A model generated the notes under the pieces. That model saw nothing but the letters and a program-made list of their open reading frames with translations. It did not search any database and was not told the DNA's origin. This document shows, piece after piece, positions 61,001-64,000 of a stretch of 64,000 bases of DNA. The stretch lies in contig MU400538.1 of NCBI GenBank assembly GCA_022578965.1, positions 1 through 64,000 on the forward strand, written 5' to 3'. The position numbers were made by a program, and so were the translations under genes. The stretch's first letter is position 1. Each line of letters opens with the position of its first letter. Source of the stretch: Xylaria sp. FL1777. Its lineage: Eukaryota; Ascomycota; Sordariomycetes; Xylariales; Xylariaceae.

Positions 61001-61421
61001 GTTGTTCGAACTCAAAGACGAACGGGGCTTCTCGTCGGTAACAGTGAGACGATAGCGACGGGGTCGGTGATATGGAAGATTACCGAGAGTAGGTAATAAA
61101 TCGAGAGCCAGAGGCATACGACATTCGTGGCGTGGCGCACACACGACTCGACTGCCTAGCCGCGCCGGCCGCGTAAAGTCTGGGGGATTTTAATATACCG
61201 GTACCTCAAGCGGCATATCTTGTGTAGCGAGACAATGCGTAACAGTACATGCCCTATCTACGGCCTACCACACTAGGAGGATGACGCGCTTTGTGGCTCC
61301 AGGATGGGGATAAAACAGCCACGCCGAGGACACGTTATTTCTCTGCCTTGTTGAAGAGAACGAGACGCGTCTCTTCACACACATTTTGTAGGTATGAGCC
61401 GAAACCTTTCTCCATCGAGAT

Positions 61422-61468
61422 GCGCGGCGCGGCGCGGCGCTGCAATGCGATGCGATGCGATGTGATGC
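61422..61468. repeat. Pentanucleotide repeats GCGGC then GCGAT
   Basis: Three GCGGC units are followed by about four GCGAT-type units; a mutational link between the two is plausible. Confidence 0.85.
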
Positions 61469-63239
61469 ACAACGATGCTATAGAGGTCACCTCCTATATG
61501 TGGAACGGACGGTATAAGTAGCTTTACTTCCGCTCGAAGAGCGCTACTTGGAGGAGCCTACAAACTACCTAGGTAGTAGAGTGCAGAATTGCGAGTTACT
61601 ATACACTTGCACAGGTAGCGAGTCGAATAGCTATGTTCGAAGAGCGTAAATACTACATCGGGATAAAAGCCTTGTAACTAGGTAGTCGAGATTACGAACC
61701 GCAGATAACTGCTTGCTCATACAAAGTCCCTTGTGGCGCACCTGAGAAGTTAAGTATGTCACTTACTTTTTGCTTTTTTGATGCTACTTCTGGCATGTCT
61801 AATTCTCGACTACACGACGCGTGAGCTTAAGTTTGTTCTTATTCTCTATTAGACCGAACCCAGTCGGACAAGTTCCTAGTTGAAGTTTCTCAGTGTCCGG
61901 GTACAGAGTTTACCCACTCACTGTAGTGTACACGTGTAGAATAATATGGTTGGGGTATTTTTGGCGAAGTTGGCTCTGAATATCACACACGTGTAGTTCT
62001 TCTGTCTGCCAAGCGTCGGAGAATGAAACGCTTTCCCGGGTTCAACCTGTCGGCTTTTTTAACGTCCAAATGGCAAGCATGTTGCGCCTTTTTGAACGCA
62101 GGAAATTGGACGTCTAGAACTTTGGCCATGCTACTTTACTAGGGGAACTATTCTTGTCACGCGATATATTAAATGCTGCAAGGCTAGTTTCTCCGGTGGA
62201 GCCGATGGGCAGGGAGTGTAGATCTGTAGAAGATACACTTCACTACATGCCGTCGAAGGTCCGGAGGGACGAACGGCCATTACGAATCGGCCCGCGTTGG
62301 GTATCTCGATTCTGGGCTGGACCGACGGCTGTATGATCAGCCGTCGAACTCACTGGCTAGATGCGCAGCTTGTTTCAAGTTTCTGAAGGCGGAAAGAAAA
62401 AAAGATTACCTAACCCTTGGTCAATAGGGCCGTCTACCTTACTCCGGATTTGCGAGGTGCCTCGTACGCGCAATTCTAGTCGTAGCAACGAAGAAAAAAA
62501 GCTTGGCATCATAGTCACGAACTCGTGGGTAATTTCTGCTGCAGATCGCTCGTGATAGTCTTTCCGGAGCATGTGCTCGTTTGTAAGTTTTTGGCGAGGC
62601 AAATATCGGAGGCTTATGCCATGTTACGACACATGCCATCTGTTAATAGACGTGGTTTAAGTAAGATAGAGTATTTGGACGGAACTCTACGTCTTGCGCG
62701 AAAGCCAACGGTCGTACTACGTTTAAGCAATTTACTTGCTACATTGGATATTCGGTGCCTGGATACCGGTATGTAGTATAGCTCTGTGGATTTTGGCTCA
62801 CAGGGAAGAGGGAAAAGATGCACTAGTGCTCGCATCCGCCATCCTTGGCATTCTGCCAATGCTCGTTGCCATTGTAATACATACTATGTACCTAGTAATA
62901 CCTCTATATCTACTTCTACGGCTCCCATGTGGGTAATACATATACTACTACACTAGTGTATATGATAGTTGTACTTTATATGGTCTTACTCCGAGCTTGG
63001 TTATAGAGGTGTTAATCCAGTTCCATCTATTTTGAACACGCTGCATTATCTCCGCCAGTCATTAGCGTAGTAAGAAACGCCGCCGGCTAGATGCCTACAT
63101 ACTTATCTATATGTGTTATGTGTGGCAACTTATTACTGCAAAGACTTAATTTTCCGTAGTAGTATTTCAGCTGGACTCAGGTTGTCGGGGTCTACTACCA
63201 CCCGTCCGTCTCAGCCACGACAGGTACGTTAGTTTAATG

Positions 63240-63256
63240 AGACGACTATGTCGTCT
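63240..63256. repeat. 7-bp inverted repeat, 3-bp loop
   Basis: AGACGAC-TAT-GTCGTCT, a perfect short hairpin. No U tract follows that would suggest termination. Confidence 0.7.
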
Positions 63257-63333
63257 TATAACGAGACGAAATGAAATAGAGACCTGAACCAGCAAGCCTT
63301 ATGCCGTCGAGGTGCGAGTGCGCCCTGCTCGGT

Positions 63334-63370
63334 CCTCGAGACTTACACTAGGATGACAAGTCTCTCGAGG
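63334..63370. repeat. Imperfect inverted repeat around CTCGAG
   Basis: Left arm CCTCGAGACTT and right arm AAGTCTCTCGAGG pair with a two-base bulge and a 13-bp loop. Confidence 0.65.
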
Positions 63371-64000
63371 CCCCGTTCGGCATCGTGCTTATCCTTGATT
63401 ATTTGTTGATTATTTGGAAGATGCCCACATACCCCAAAGCCGAGTACATCGTATCGGAATGGATCGAGAGGGTCATTCTACAACAGGGACGTACACGCGC
63501 GCGTGCAATGTTGTGAGCAGCAACAACAGTTAAATCGTTGTCCCATCCCTCATGCCTTAGTGTAGATATTTTGCTACGATGGTACAATTACACAGGTTAG
63601 CGCCACACCCCTTTTCTTACCAACAAGGACGACTTGTTGACTCATACAGTGCCCAGGAATCGGCCGGTAGTTGACTCCTTTCGCATCTCACCCGAGACCT
63701 CTTCACCCTAGCTTTATTCCCAAACCCTCCGTTTGCAGTGTCGATTATGGCATCTAGTTTTGCAGTGTGGTTCCGGTAGCATCGTGTTGCCCCGCTTGAG
63801 GACCCTGATCATCCCACCTGACCTGTTCGATGACCTCACCTTGGACAAGACTTCTGGGTATTGGTACCTAGTCTATCATCTATAGTGTATTGTGAGCCTG
63901 GAGTAAAACTTACCTTCCCAGGTTGGAAGCCCTGTGAGACTTCAGAAGAATCTGGAGCCATGCCTAAATCTTAAGTGCTTACCGTTCTTGTCACTGTCGC

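Larger units (their letters stand above)
56560..64000. other. Upstream of rsc7; 7.4 kb without a recognisable gene
   Basis: The first few hundred bases should be the rsc7 promoter and leader (pyrimidine-rich on its sense strand). The rest has only short frames, the longest near 115 codons at 58268-58728, none with a domain. It is rich in TAGGTA/TACCTA words and short repeats. A gene starting beyond the right edge cannot be ruled out. Confidence 0.55.

Noticed and set aside
62736..62936. 66-codon hydrophobic frame that could be a small membrane protein
   Set aside because: The start sits in unremarkable context, there is no sign of conservation, and hydrophobic frames arise easily from T-rich DNA.

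Overview
The window is nuclear DNA of a filamentous ascomycete (Pezizomycotina). I infer Sordariomycetes, without a species call. The basis is short introns of about 50-180 bp with GTRNGT donors and YAG acceptors, two Zn2Cys6 transcription factors of fungal type, a GH7 cellobiohydrolase, a fungal Rsc7/Swp82 subunit and a LYC1-type acetyltransferase. I rebuilt eleven protein-coding genes by hand, joining exons where reading frame and family conservation agree. I found no tRNA, rRNA, CRISPR or intact transposon.

Layout. Positions 1 to about 2,100 are an extremely AT-rich block (about 13% GC in my count) that looks like cytosine-mutated, RIP-like heterochromatin and ends abruptly. From 2.5 to 18.6 kb six genes lie in tandem on the minus strand: LYC1-like acetyltransferase, GH7 cellobiohydrolase (cbh1 type, no cellulose-binding module), a conserved fungal protein of unknown function, an M20-family amidohydrolase, a sugar-porter MFS transporter and a Zn2Cys6 factor. 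A second Zn2Cys6 gene starts head-to-head with the first at 20.9 kb on the plus strand. A homeodomain factor lies at 27-29 kb (minus). After it comes a gene-poor stretch of about 14 kb (29.0-43.1 kb) full of microsatellites and short recurrent motifs. At 43-46.7 kb a HAD phosphatase (minus) and a nucleolar GTPase of the Nug1/Grn1 family (plus) share a short divergent promoter region. Another gene-poor interval (46.7-53.7 kb) precedes the Rsc7-type chromatin-remodelling subunit (53.7-56.6 kb, minus). The last 7.4 kb hold no gene I can support.

How the genes fit together. Nug1 (60S ribosome assembly), Rsc7 (chromatin remodelling) and the homeodomain factor are core or developmental functions. 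The 2.5-24 kb half is more accessory: cellulose degradation, uptake of a sugar-like solute, hydrolysis of an amide or N-acyl compound, and two pathway-type regulators. The co-oriented M20 / MFS / Zn2Cys6 trio could be a small catabolic cluster, but that is inference from order and orientation only.

The least explained signals are: (i) the cytosine context in the AT-rich block, where surviving C almost always follows a purine, which is not the classic CpA-centred RIP pattern; (ii) nine copies of the 9-mer TACGCAGTA or its complement, all intergenic; (iii) the zinc cluster of the first regulator being split over three exons, one only 20 nt long, with a GC-AG intron just downstream.
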